Shown here piece by piece: positions 1-5,289 of a DNA stretch of 5,289 nt (positions are counted from its first letter, which is position 1; each line of letters begins with the position of its first letter). The stretch is from CAZNDN01 sp964571815. Its GTDB lineage: Bacteria; Fibrobacterota; Chitinivibrionia; Chitinivibrionales; WJKA01. Position numbers and translations under genes: made by a program. The DNA lies in NCBI GenBank assembly GCA_964571815.1, contig CAZNDN010000209.1, positions 1-5,289 on the forward strand, read 5' to 3'. The notes below the pieces were generated by a model that searched no databases, was not told the origin of the DNA, and worked only from the letters and a program-made list of their open reading frames with translations.

Positions 1-1301
1 TTCAGGAACAGCTCGATCACCGGCACTTCCACGTCGGGCTTCTGCACGGGCAGTTTCAGGGAGAGCAGGTCGGCACCCCGAACTTCGTTCTGAGGATCGG
101 CGGCCTCTTCGGTCACCTCTTCAGTGCGCATCACGATCTCCGAGGCGTCGTTGAGCAGTTGCGCGTACTCCACAAAAGGAGCCATGCCCGGAAAGTGCAG
201 CATGGCGCAGGGCCAGTTGAGCACGTGCACGTAGAGCCGGCGGGCGGTTGGATTGAATGTCAGCATGCAGCCCGGCGGGCAGGGGAACTCCTCGGGCGCC
301 TGCGTGCAGCCGTAGATCGCCCGTCCGTGCCGGCGCATCCATTGTCCGATTCCCTCCAGGCGCGCAAGCGACAGCTCGTCGATCTCCCCTCTGCCCGTGG
401 GCCCCACATTGAGCAGGAGATTGCCGCCCTTGCTCACGCACTCGATCAGCAGCGAGATCAATTGTGTCGTGCTTTTCCACCGGCTGCTGTCGCGATCGTA
501 GCCCCAGGCGCCGGCTACCGTGTGGCACGCTTCCCACACGACCGGTTTGCCCTCCACGCGCACCCACTCCCGGGGCACCAGTTGCTCGGGCGTCTTGATA
601 TCCTGGTCTATCCGGAGGCGATCGTTGATCAGAATGCCCGGCTGCAGCCGGCGCGCCAGCGCGATGAGCTTTTCGCTTTGCCATTCCTCCTTGCCTTTGC
701 CGGCGAACCCGCGTCGGTCGTTGGGAGAGAAGTCGAACCACAGGATATCGATCTTCCCGTAGCCCGTGAGCAGCTCTTCGACCTGCGCGTGCAGGTATTT
801 CGTGTAGCGCTCGATACGCCGGTGCTCTTCTGCCGCCCGATATTCTTCGTTGTCGCGCAGGGGGTGGGTCCAGTCGAGCGTGTAGTCGGGATGATGCCAG
901 TCGATGAGGGAGTGGTACAGCCCCACCTTGATTCCTTCTGCCCTGAACGCATCGAGCAGGGGACGGATCAGGTCCCGTCCGCACGGCGTGGCGGGGGCCT
1001 TGTAGTCGGTGGAGGCGCTGTCCCACAGGCAGAACCCGTCATGGTGCTTGGTGGTCACCACCAGGTACTTCATTCCCGCTGCTTTGGCGGCGCGGGCCCA
1101 CGAGGCGGGGTCGAACAGATCGGGGTCGAAATGCTCGAAATATTTGCGGTTGTACTCTTCGACGGAAAGCCGTTCCCGGTGACGGAGCCATTCCCGGCGG
1201 GCGGCAAGTGAATAGATGCCCCAGTGGATGAACATGCCGAAACGATCGTTGGTAAACCATGCGGAATCGCCCGGCGTGGGCGCGGGCACAAGTGGGTCCA
1301 C
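1..1301 (-). CDS. alpha-L-fucosidase, glycoside hydrolase family 29 (C-terminus cut by window edge)
   Basis: This enzyme hydrolyses terminal alpha-L-fucose from oligosaccharides by a retaining mechanism. Reading the minus strand gives 433 codons with no stop before the left edge. Typical GH29 landmarks appear in order: RFGMFIHWG (about 20-28), KHHDGFCLW (about 85-93), LYHSLIDWHHPDY (about 128-140), ILWFDFSP (about 186-193, where Asp190 matches the family nucleophile), TPEQ, VVWEACHT (Glu257 is a candidate acid/base) and NLLLNVGPTGRGEID. The last residues in the window (VPVIELFL) resemble the usual family C-terminus, so only a few codons are probably missing. No ATG fits the start. The GTG at 1301 has GGGAGGAA at 1312-1305 and places the first motif near residue 15. 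There is no signal peptide, so the protein is probably cytoplasmic and acts on imported oligosaccharides. It lies 30 nt after the TPR gene and is probably cotranscribed with it. The family call is firm; the glycan substrate is unknown. Confidence 0.95.
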   Translation of the reverse strand, partial: MDPLVPAPTPGDSAWFTNDRFGMFIHWGIYSLAARREWLRHRERLSVEEYNRKYFEHFDPDLFDPASWARAAKAAGMKYLVVTTKHHDGFCLWDSASTDYKAPATPCGRDLIRPLLDAFRAEGIKVGLYHSLIDWHHPDYTLDWTHPLRDNEEYRAAEEHRRIERYTKYLHAQVEELLTGYGKIDILWFDFSPNDRRGFAGKGKEEWQSEKLIALARRLQPGILINDRLRIDQDIKTPEQLVPREWVRVEGKPVVWEACHTVAGAWGYDRDSSRWKSTTQLISLLIECVSKGGNLLLNVGPTGRGEIDELSLARLEGIGQWMRRHGRAIYGCTQAPEEFPCPPGCMLTFNPTARRLYVHVLNWPCAMLHFPGMAPFVEYAQLLNDASEIVMRTEEVTEEAADPQNEVRGADLLSLKLPVQKPDVEVPVIELFL

Positions 1302-1304
1302 GGG

Positions 1305-1312
1305 TTCCTCCC
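1305..1312 (-). promoter_or_regulatory. Shine-Dalgarno sequence that fixes the GTG start of the fucosidase
   Basis: The minus strand reads GGGAGGAA here, with GGAGG ending 5 nt before the GTG at 1301. Between the in-frame stop at 1334-1332 and the first conserved fucosidase motif there is no ATG, and the only other GTG (1289) lacks a comparable site. This decides the start. Confidence 0.8.
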
Positions 1313-1331
1313 GGTGTCGGTCGTGAATACA

Positions 1332-2885
1332 TTACGGTATGGAGAAGACGCGCTCTTTTCTTCGTCGGAAAAATACAAAACCCCCGACAAGTGCGGCGAT
1401 GATCGAGAGGGTCGCAAGTGCTATGAGAACTCCGCGCAGGCCGAAGAAGAGGGGCAGGAGCACGGCCACAAGGGCCAGGGGTATGAGCACGGCCGTTTTC
1501 GCGAATCGGATGAGATAGTATACGAAGAGATGGAGCCGGAATTCGCCGGGGCGCTCGTTGAAAAACCGCAGAAGCCTCAGTCCTTCCTGGGTGCGCGCCT
1601 GACGCAGGCGTTTGTGGCGGGAGAGTCTGTCGACGATTTCGTTCCATCCCTTGTTTTCGAGGTAGCGCTTCAGAAACAGCATGCTGAACCACGTATGGCC
1701 GTGCGAGAGGAGTATTTCGAGCATCGGCGGTATCAGCTCCGCCTCTCCCGGCATCAGGCTGTAGGCGCGGTGGAGGTAGTGGAACGCCCGCAGGTTACGG
1801 CCTTCGGAGCGGTGAAAATCGGCGAGAAACCAGAGGTCTTCCATGCACGATGGGTACTCGCGGCGGATGACCTGCTGCACCAGCTTCTCCATGGTCTCGT
1901 ATTCGCCTTCGTTTTTCAGGTGGTGATAGTAGTCGCGAATGATCTCGGCATTGTTGGGCTCAAGCGAGAGGGCTTTCTGGAAGGCAGCCCCGGCCATGTC
2001 GGGGCGGCCCCGTTCCGAGGCAATGATCCCGCGCACCCGATACGCCTCGGCATCCAGCGGCGAGACGTCCAGCGCCCGCGATGCGGCCTCCAGCGCCTCG
2101 TCGAACCGCCGCATGTTGAGATACACATAGGCCAGGTCCACGTGGCCGACCGGAGAGTTGGGGTACAGCGATATGGTCCGGCGTGCCTCGTTCGAGGCCT
2201 CGTCGAGCCGACCGTCCTGGCAGAGGCAGAAGACCAGGCGGGAGAGACTCCGCACATTGGAGGGGGACTGCTTCAGCCTGTCGCGATAGAGCGCTATGGC
2301 CTTATCCGTGCTACCTCTCATGATAAACAGATCGGCCAGCATGTCGCGCGCTTCGTTGAGTTCCGGACTCGTCTCCAGCGCCGCCTTCAGACAATCTTCC
2401 GCTTCGTCGAATCGCCCCAGCCGCTGAAAAGTCACGGCCGCGTTCTGGTACAGATCGGGGCTTGACTGACCGAGCGCGCAGGCCTTCTCGAACTGCTCCA
2501 GTGCGTCATCGAGGCGATTGTTCTCGTTGAAATACCAGACCAGCTCCGAAATCACGAGTTCATTGTCGCCGTGGGTCCTGCCGGCACGGAGCAGGTAGCG
2601 GCCGGCTCTCTTCTGTTGTCCCAGTTGTGAGTGACAGTAGAAAAGACCCAGCAGGCAGTCGACATTGTCCCGGTCGAGACGGAGACCCCGGTGAAGGCAG
2701 GGGAGGGCCTTCTCCGGCTTGCCGCGGCCGGAGTGAAGCCGGGAGTACAGTACGTACAGTTCCGGTTCGTTGCGGTACACCACGCGGTACGTATCCACCA
2801 GCTCCCACGCATCATCGTAGAGTCCAAGCTCGATGAGGTCCTGGGTTTTGTCGACCAGGTCGGGCAGGTCAAGCCATTCGCTCAT
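1332..2885 (-). CDS. TPR-repeat protein with two C-terminal transmembrane helices
   Basis: This is a 517-residue protein of unknown specific function. Residues 43-314 form eight consecutive tetratricopeptide units, each exactly 34 residues long, with typical turns such as GRFDEAEDCLKAAL and RRFDEALEAASRAL. Less regular helical repeats cover about 1-42 and 315-415. A basic linker is followed by two hydrophobic helices at about 464-481 and 485-506, and then a short basic tail (RRRKERVFSIP). With no signal peptide, the TPR solenoid should face the cytoplasm, tethered to the inner membrane as a hairpin. The frame stays open upstream to 3008, but that part lies inside rseC. The chosen ATG at 2885 overlaps the rseC stop by 17 nt and starts with the clean sequence MSEWLDLPD. 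It has no strong ribosome site, as expected for translational coupling. TPR arrays bind protein partners, and RseC is the obvious candidate by position. The architecture is clear; the role is inferred only. Confidence 0.88.
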   Translation of the reverse strand: MSEWLDLPDLVDKTQDLIELGLYDDAWELVDTYRVVYRNEPELYVLYSRLHSGRGKPEKALPCLHRGLRLDRDNVDCLLGLFYCHSQLGQQKRAGRYLLRAGRTHGDNELVISELVWYFNENNRLDDALEQFEKACALGQSSPDLYQNAAVTFQRLGRFDEAEDCLKAALETSPELNEARDMLADLFIMRGSTDKAIALYRDRLKQSPSNVRSLSRLVFCLCQDGRLDEASNEARRTISLYPNSPVGHVDLAYVYLNMRRFDEALEAASRALDVSPLDAEAYRVRGIIASERGRPDMAGAAFQKALSLEPNNAEIIRDYYHHLKNEGEYETMEKLVQQVIRREYPSCMEDLWFLADFHRSEGRNLRAFHYLHRAYSLMPGEAELIPPMLEILLSHGHTWFSMLFLKRYLENKGWNEIVDRLSRHKRLRQARTQEGLRLLRFFNERPGEFRLHLFVYYLIRFAKTAVLIPLALVAVLLPLFFGLRGVLIALATLSIIAALVGGFVFFRRRKERVFSIP

Positions 2886-3357
2886 GTGCGGGAGTTCCGG
2901 TGCCGACGTTCGTCGACCGCGCGGGGAAGTCGACAATCGTCCATGGATAGTGACGTACCAGCGTTCTGTTGCCCAGCCACGGTACGGTGAATCCCGCCGC
3001 CAGGGCAAGCACCGTACTCAGGGCGGCGGGGATCGATTCGACGGTGTGCGGGGAACGAACATACCACGCGATCAGCCATGTCAGGGCCGCGCCCAGCGGA
3101 GCCCCGAATACCAGCAGCGAGGCCAGGGCCGGGTTGAGGACCGGCCGGCGCACCCGGACCGCATCGCCCCGGCGGCACGGGGTGCGATCGCGTCGCGCAA
3201 CCACGTGCTTTACGGGTCGGCAGCCGCCGGTGCACAGGCCGCACGAGCGGCATTCGTGCCCGCCCGGCGCCCCGTCGTTGCGCAAGACAACCGTGATACG
3301 CGCCGGCTCGACCGAGCACACGATTGCCGGCGTGGTTTCCAGGGTTCCCCACCACAT
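2869..3357 (-). CDS. rseC: RseC/MucC-family membrane protein (SoxR-reducing-system/RseC type)
   Basis: This 162-residue protein matches the RseC family in length (E. coli RseC is about 159 residues), domain order and key residues. A soluble N-terminal domain carries a cysteine cluster, HECRSCGLCTGGC (Cys36, 39, 42, 46), plus Cys14. It continues into the family-typical PCRRGDAVRV segment near 60-70. Two membrane helices follow at about 75-98 and 108-130, and the tail is short and soluble. In enterobacteria RseC is encoded with rpoE-rseAB and contributes with Rsx to re-reducing SoxR; in many anaerobes relatives sit beside rnf genes. Neither context is visible here. The ATG at 3357 is preferred over the upstream ATG at 3417 because GGAGG (3368-3364) lies 6 nt before it and the added 20 residues would be low-complexity and Arg-rich. 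The stop overlaps the TPR start. The cysteines probably bind a metal or are redox-active, which is inference. Confidence 0.82.
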   Translation of the reverse strand: MWWGTLETTPAIVCSVEPARITVVLRNDGAPGGHECRSCGLCTGGCRPVKHVVARRDRTPCRRGDAVRVRRPVLNPALASLLVFGAPLGAALTWLIAWYVRSPHTVESIPAALSTVLALAAGFTVPWLGNRTLVRHYPWTIVDFPARSTNVGTGTPAHERMA

Positions 3358-3363
3358 GCAACG

Positions 3364-3368
3364 CCTCC
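3364..3368 (-). promoter_or_regulatory. Shine-Dalgarno sequence for rseC
   Basis: GGAGG on the minus strand lies 6 nt before the ATG at 3357. It supports that start over the in-frame ATG 60 nt upstream at 3417. Confidence 0.7.
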
Positions 3369-3382
3369 GGCGTCCTTCGCTT

Positions 3383-3409
3383 CCTCCCGCGCACCTCGGC
3401 GGCGGGAGG
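3383..3409 (-). other. GC-rich inverted repeat in the rseC leader
   Basis: CCTCCCGC (3383-3390) and GCGGGAGG (3402-3409) form a perfect 8-bp stem around an 11-nt loop. On the transcript strand it ends 25 nt before the rseC start codon. No T-run follows on either strand, so it does not look like a Rho-independent terminator. It could be an operator, a leader structure or chance in GC-rich DNA. One arm also contains a GGAGG-type sequence that would be sequestered in the stem. Confidence 0.35.
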
Positions 3410-3440
3410 ATGACCATTATTTGTGGCTGATTCGATAAAC

Positions 3441-3459
3441 ACGCGGCCGGCAGCCGCGT
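3441..3459 (-). terminator. weak candidate terminator hairpin after alr
   Basis: ACGCGGC and GCCGCGT form a 7-bp GC-rich stem with a 5-nt loop, 19 nt after the alr stop. On the transcript strand the stem is followed by GTTTATCG, a poor U-tract. Flanking GCCGGC copies allow competing folds. It may reduce readthrough between alr and rseC, but full termination is uncertain. Confidence 0.35.
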
Positions 3460-3478
3460 TTCGGCCGGCGATATCGTA

Positions 3479-4651
3479 TCAGTACTGCGTGCCGGTCATG
3501 ACGCCGCGGCGCCGTCCCCCGAAAAAATAGTATCTGTCGAGTGACCCGCTGAGCCCGGCGAGCACTTCGTACCCGATTGTACCGCACAGCCGGGCGATTT
3601 CATCGGCTTCGATACACTCCCGCCCCTGAGGACCAAGCGCAACGGCTTCATCGCCGATTTCAACGCTCCCCTCGGGGCCGATATCGACCATGGTGTAGTC
3701 CATGGTGACCCGGCCGACGATGGGATAGGCGACGCCGCCGATCAGCAGTCGGCCCCGGTTGCTCAGTGCGCGCGGATAGCCGCACCCGTAGCCGACTGCA
3801 ACGGTCGCGAGGCGTGTGTGGCGTGAAGCAACCCAGGTGCCGCCGTAGCTGACGGGCGTTCCGGGATCGATCCCGCGCACGCGCACCACCGGCGCGTGCA
3901 GGGATGCTACGGGATAGGGTTTTACGCCGAAATCGCGCAGCGGATCGGGTTTGCACCCGTAGAGCAGTATGCCCGGTCTGACCAGGGAGTCGCGCTGAGG
4001 CGGGGAGAAGCCGACCACAGCCGCGCTGTTGAAAGAATGAATGAGCAGTCGCGCGAATCCGGCCGCATGCAAGGTTGAGAGGGCCTCGTGGAAGATGGTT
4101 TGCTGTCGGGCAACGGAGTCGGTACCGGGCTCGTCGGCCGAGGCATAGTGGGTGAATACCCCTTCCATACGGAGATTCCCGTACTCCGCGACCGCTTCGG
4201 TGAGCGTCCCGATAGCGGAGGGAAGGAGGCCCAGGCGTGTCATGCCCGTGTCGATAGTGCAGTGGAACGTAACCGTGGCGTCGGTCGCAACCCATCGCTT
4301 GAGGGATTCGAGGCTGTTGAGTGCAAACCTGATTCGGTTCTGCGCTCCCCAGCGAAGATCCTCGGGGCCGGCCTCGCCGAAGACGAGAATCGGTGAGGTG
4401 ATTCCGGCGGCCCGCAGCTCCCGCGCCTCGCCCGTGTGCGCTACCGCGAACCACTCGATCCCGGTGTCTTCAAGCACCCGCGCGACGTGAACCGCGCCGA
4501 GTCCGTACGCCCGGTCTTTCACCACCGCCATTACCGGCATGTCCGGCGGGAGACGGTTCTTGACCAGCGCAACATTGCTCACCAGGTTGTCCAGGGAGAT
4601 CGTTATCCACGGTCGATCGACAGGGAAGTGGCCGGACGGAGAAGATTTCAT
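3479..4651 (-). CDS. alr: alanine racemase (PLP-dependent, fold-type III)
   Basis: This enzyme interconverts L- and D-alanine, supplying D-alanine for peptidoglycan in the cytoplasm. The protein is 390 residues, a normal family length. The N-terminal PLP barrel carries Lys45 in VVKDRAYGLG, the expected Schiff-base lysine. IDTGMTRLG (133-141) contains the conserved Arg139. Arg225 in VRPGILLYG should contact the pyridine nitrogen. The C-terminal domain has Tyr269 in VSYGGTWVA, the expected second catalytic base, then GYGCGYPR and GRVTMDYTMVD. Several usually conserved positions differ: KDRAYGLG instead of KANAYGHG, GYGCGYPR instead of GYADGYPR, MDYT instead of MDQT, and Thr132 where many homologues have the carbamylated lysine. 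Both catalytic residues remain, so an active racemase is likely, though with a broader or different substrate possible. The ATG at 4651 lies 7 nt after the hisI stop and has GGGAG about 10 nt upstream, indicating cotranscription. Confidence 0.93.
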   Translation of the reverse strand: MKSSPSGHFPVDRPWITISLDNLVSNVALVKNRLPPDMPVMAVVKDRAYGLGAVHVARVLEDTGIEWFAVAHTGEARELRAAGITSPILVFGEAGPEDLRWGAQNRIRFALNSLESLKRWVATDATVTFHCTIDTGMTRLGLLPSAIGTLTEAVAEYGNLRMEGVFTHYASADEPGTDSVARQQTIFHEALSTLHAAGFARLLIHSFNSAAVVGFSPPQRDSLVRPGILLYGCKPDPLRDFGVKPYPVASLHAPVVRVRGIDPGTPVSYGGTWVASRHTRLATVAVGYGCGYPRALSNRGRLLIGGVAYPIVGRVTMDYTMVDIGPEGSVEIGDEAVALGPQGRECIEADEIARLCGTIGYEVLAGLSGSLDRYYFFGGRRRGVMTGTQY

Positions 4652-4658
4652 ACGTCAA

Positions 4659-5018
4659 CTACTCCCGGATTTTCTCGCCGGTGATTCTCCATTCTCCGTC
4701 CTCCGCGGTCCTGAAGAAGCAGGAGACATAGCCCTTGTGGCACGCACCGCCCTTCTGCTCGATATCGAACAGCAGCGCATCGCCGTCGCAGTCGATCCTC
4801 ACGCGCTTGACTTTCTGGACATGCCCCGACGTTTCTCCCTTGAGCCATCGCTTCCGCCTGCTGCGGCTGAAATAGACCATGGTGCCGGTCTCCAGCGTTT
4901 CGGCAAGCGTTTCCCTGGTCATGTAGGCCAGCATAAGCACATCACCCCCGGCCGCGTCCCGGGCGATAGCCGAGACCAGCCCCTTTTCGTCGAATTTGAC
5001 TTCATCCACCAGACTCAT
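4659..5018 (-). CDS. hisI: phosphoribosyl-AMP cyclohydrolase
   Basis: HisI hydrolyses the adenine ring of phosphoribosyl-AMP to give ProFAR, the third step of histidine biosynthesis, in the cytoplasm. The 119-residue product is a stand-alone cyclohydrolase with no fused HisE pyrophosphatase domain. Signature segments are MLAYM (29-33), VYFSRSRRKRWLKGETSG (48-65), IDCDGDALL (75-83), GACHKGYVSCFF (91-102). Cys77, Cys93 and Cys100 match the zinc ligands, and Asp76, Asp78 and Asp80 match the magnesium-binding aspartates. Residue 66 is His where Asn is common in the GETSGN motif. The frame stays open upstream to an ATG at 5072, but the ATG at 5018 is preferred because AAAGGA (5031-5026) lies 7 nt before it and the protein then begins at the usual family position. 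No other his gene is present. It appears to be the first gene of a hisI-alr pair; the region upstream shows no clear promoter. Confidence 0.95.
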   Translation of the reverse strand: MSLVDEVKFDEKGLVSAIARDAAGGDVLMLAYMTRETLAETLETGTMVYFSRSRRKRWLKGETSGHVQKVKRVRIDCDGDALLFDIEQKGGACHKGYVSCFFRTAEDGEWRITGEKIRE

Positions 5019-5025
5019 CGAATAG

Positions 5026-5031
5026 TCCTTT
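5026..5031 (-). promoter_or_regulatory. Shine-Dalgarno sequence for hisI
   Basis: AAAGGA on the minus strand lies 7 nt before the ATG at 5018 and supports this start over the upstream in-frame ATG at 5072. Confidence 0.65.
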
Positions 5032-5152
5032 CGCTCTGTGGTTGTGTGTTCGCAGTACTCAATCCACCCCATGATTTTTCAGCGTTGCACTTTGCTCTTC
5101 CCCTCAGGCCCTGGTTGTGCCGCAAGTGTGCGTGACCCATCCCCCTTCTCTT

Positions 5153-5180
5153 GTTCTTTGACCTTCGAACTTCGACCTTC
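5153..5180. repeat. short 7-nt tandem repeat upstream of hisI
   Basis: On the plus strand, GACCTTC (5160-5166), GAACTTC (5167-5173) and GACCTTC (5174-5180) stand head to tail. A degenerate fourth unit, GTTCTTT, lies at 5153-5159. The first and third units are identical and the second differs at one base. The array also creates a small dyad, TCGAA-C-TTCGA, centred on 5170. It lies in non-coding DNA about 135 nt before the hisI start. Function is unknown: it could be part of a dispersed intergenic repeat or a protein-binding site. Confidence 0.5.
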
Positions 5181-5223
5181 ACTTCATGCCGCACCCGCGT
5201 CGCTTGGCGATTATTCGCGGAAA

Positions 5224-5237
5224 GCGCCACCAGGCGC
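5224..5237. other. small inverted repeat upstream of hisI
   Basis: GCGCC-ACCA-GGCGC is a perfect 5-bp GC-only stem with a 4-nt loop. Reading toward hisI, it is followed by TTTCC. It could be the weak terminator of an upstream gene outside the window, but the stem is short and the T-run is minimal. Confidence 0.25.
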
Positions 5238-5283
5238 GGAATGAGGAATGCGTGCTTCGACCGTGCTCAGCACAGGGAATGCG
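5238..5283. repeat. repeat-like intergenic patch at the right edge
   Basis: GGAATGCG occurs twice (5245-5252 and 5276-5283), and a near copy, GGAATGAG, abuts the first at 5238-5245. Between the two copies, GTGCT occurs twice (5252-5256 and 5263-5267), and either copy can pair with AGCAC at 5269-5273. The core at 5255-5276, starting CTTCGAC and containing GCTCAGCACAGG, resembles short intergenic repeats I recall from many environmental bacterial genomes. That resemblance is from memory and needs a genome-wide search. Confidence 0.4.
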
Positions 5284-5289
5284 GATTGA

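Larger units (their letters stand above)
5019..5289. other. non-coding region upstream of hisI
   Basis: These 271 nt contain no credible gene. The open frames that cross it give low-complexity, Arg-rich products without recognisable motifs. It holds the heptamer tandem, the small hairpin and the repeat-like patch listed separately. I see no convincing minus-strand -35/-10 pair for hisI; TTGAGT (5062-5057) lacks a matching -10 at the right distance. Confidence 0.6.

Noticed and set aside
121..1026. 301-codon minus-strand frame within the fucosidase
   Set aside because: It is a shifted frame of the GH29 gene, Arg- and Pro-rich, without conserved motifs.
159..1211. 350-codon open frame on the plus strand
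   Set aside because: It lies antisense to the fucosidase, whose motifs are unambiguous on the other strand. Its product has no recognisable domain; long antisense frames are common at this GC content.
1039..1692. 217-codon minus-strand frame spanning the TPR end and fucosidase start
   Set aside because: It is out of frame with both real genes and low in complexity.
1224..2465. 413-codon open frame on the plus strand
   Set aside because: It is antisense to the TPR gene. The translation is compositionally odd, has no family motif, and mirrors the periodic TPR codons.
2886..3008. N-terminal extension of the TPR protein to the ATG at 3008
   Set aside because: This stretch lies within rseC in another frame, is Arg-rich and unlike TPR sequence; the ATG at 2885 gives a natural start.
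3358..3417. Longer rseC start at 3417
   Set aside because: The extra 20 residues are low-complexity, and the strong ribosome site serves the ATG at 3357.
3660..4454. 264-codon minus-strand frame inside alr
   Set aside because: It is a shifted frame of the alanine racemase gene and contains no conserved motif.
5019..5072. Longer hisI start at 5072
   Set aside because: HisI homologues begin near the MSLVDEVKF segment, and the ribosome site fits the ATG at 5018.
5015..5230. 71-codon minus-strand frame upstream of hisI
   Set aside because: It runs through the heptamer repeat, starts at a GTG without a ribosome site and overlaps the hisI start; the product is basic low-complexity sequence.

Overview
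The window is about 60% GC and tightly packed. It contains five genes, all on the minus strand, so transcription runs from right to left. The mix is a histidine-biosynthesis enzyme, an alanine racemase, an RseC-type membrane protein, a membrane-anchored TPR protein and a GH29 fucosidase. This suggests a free-living, probably Gram-negative or diderm, polysaccharide-using bacterium of an uncultured lineage. The phylum cannot be named from the sequence. The left edge cuts the fucosidase just before its expected C-terminus.

Layout in the direction of transcription: (1) positions 5289-5019 hold no gene, but do hold two short repeat-like sequence patches; (2) hisI (5018-4659), phosphoribosyl-AMP cyclohydrolase; (3) alr (4651-3479), alanine racemase, starting 7 nt after the hisI stop; (4) a 121-nt gap with two GC-rich hairpins; (5) an RseC/MucC-family cysteine-cluster membrane protein (3357-2869); (6) a 517-residue TPR protein with two C-terminal membrane helices (2885-1332), whose start overlaps the rseC stop by 17 nt; (7) an alpha-L-fucosidase (1301 to beyond position 1), starting 30 nt after the TPR stop at a GTG with a strong Shine-Dalgarno sequence.

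Two tight gene pairs stand out: hisI-alr, and rseC-TPR with the fucosidase following closely. HisI opens the PRAMP ring in histidine synthesis and Alr supplies D-alanine for peptidoglycan, so these are housekeeping genes sharing a transcript without an obvious common pathway. The rseC-TPR overlap suggests translational coupling and perhaps a joint job at the inner membrane, but no rnf/rsx or rpoE genes are present to say which. The fucosidase has no signal peptide and would release fucose from oligosaccharides in the cytoplasm. No mobile element, CRISPR array, tRNA or rRNA was found.
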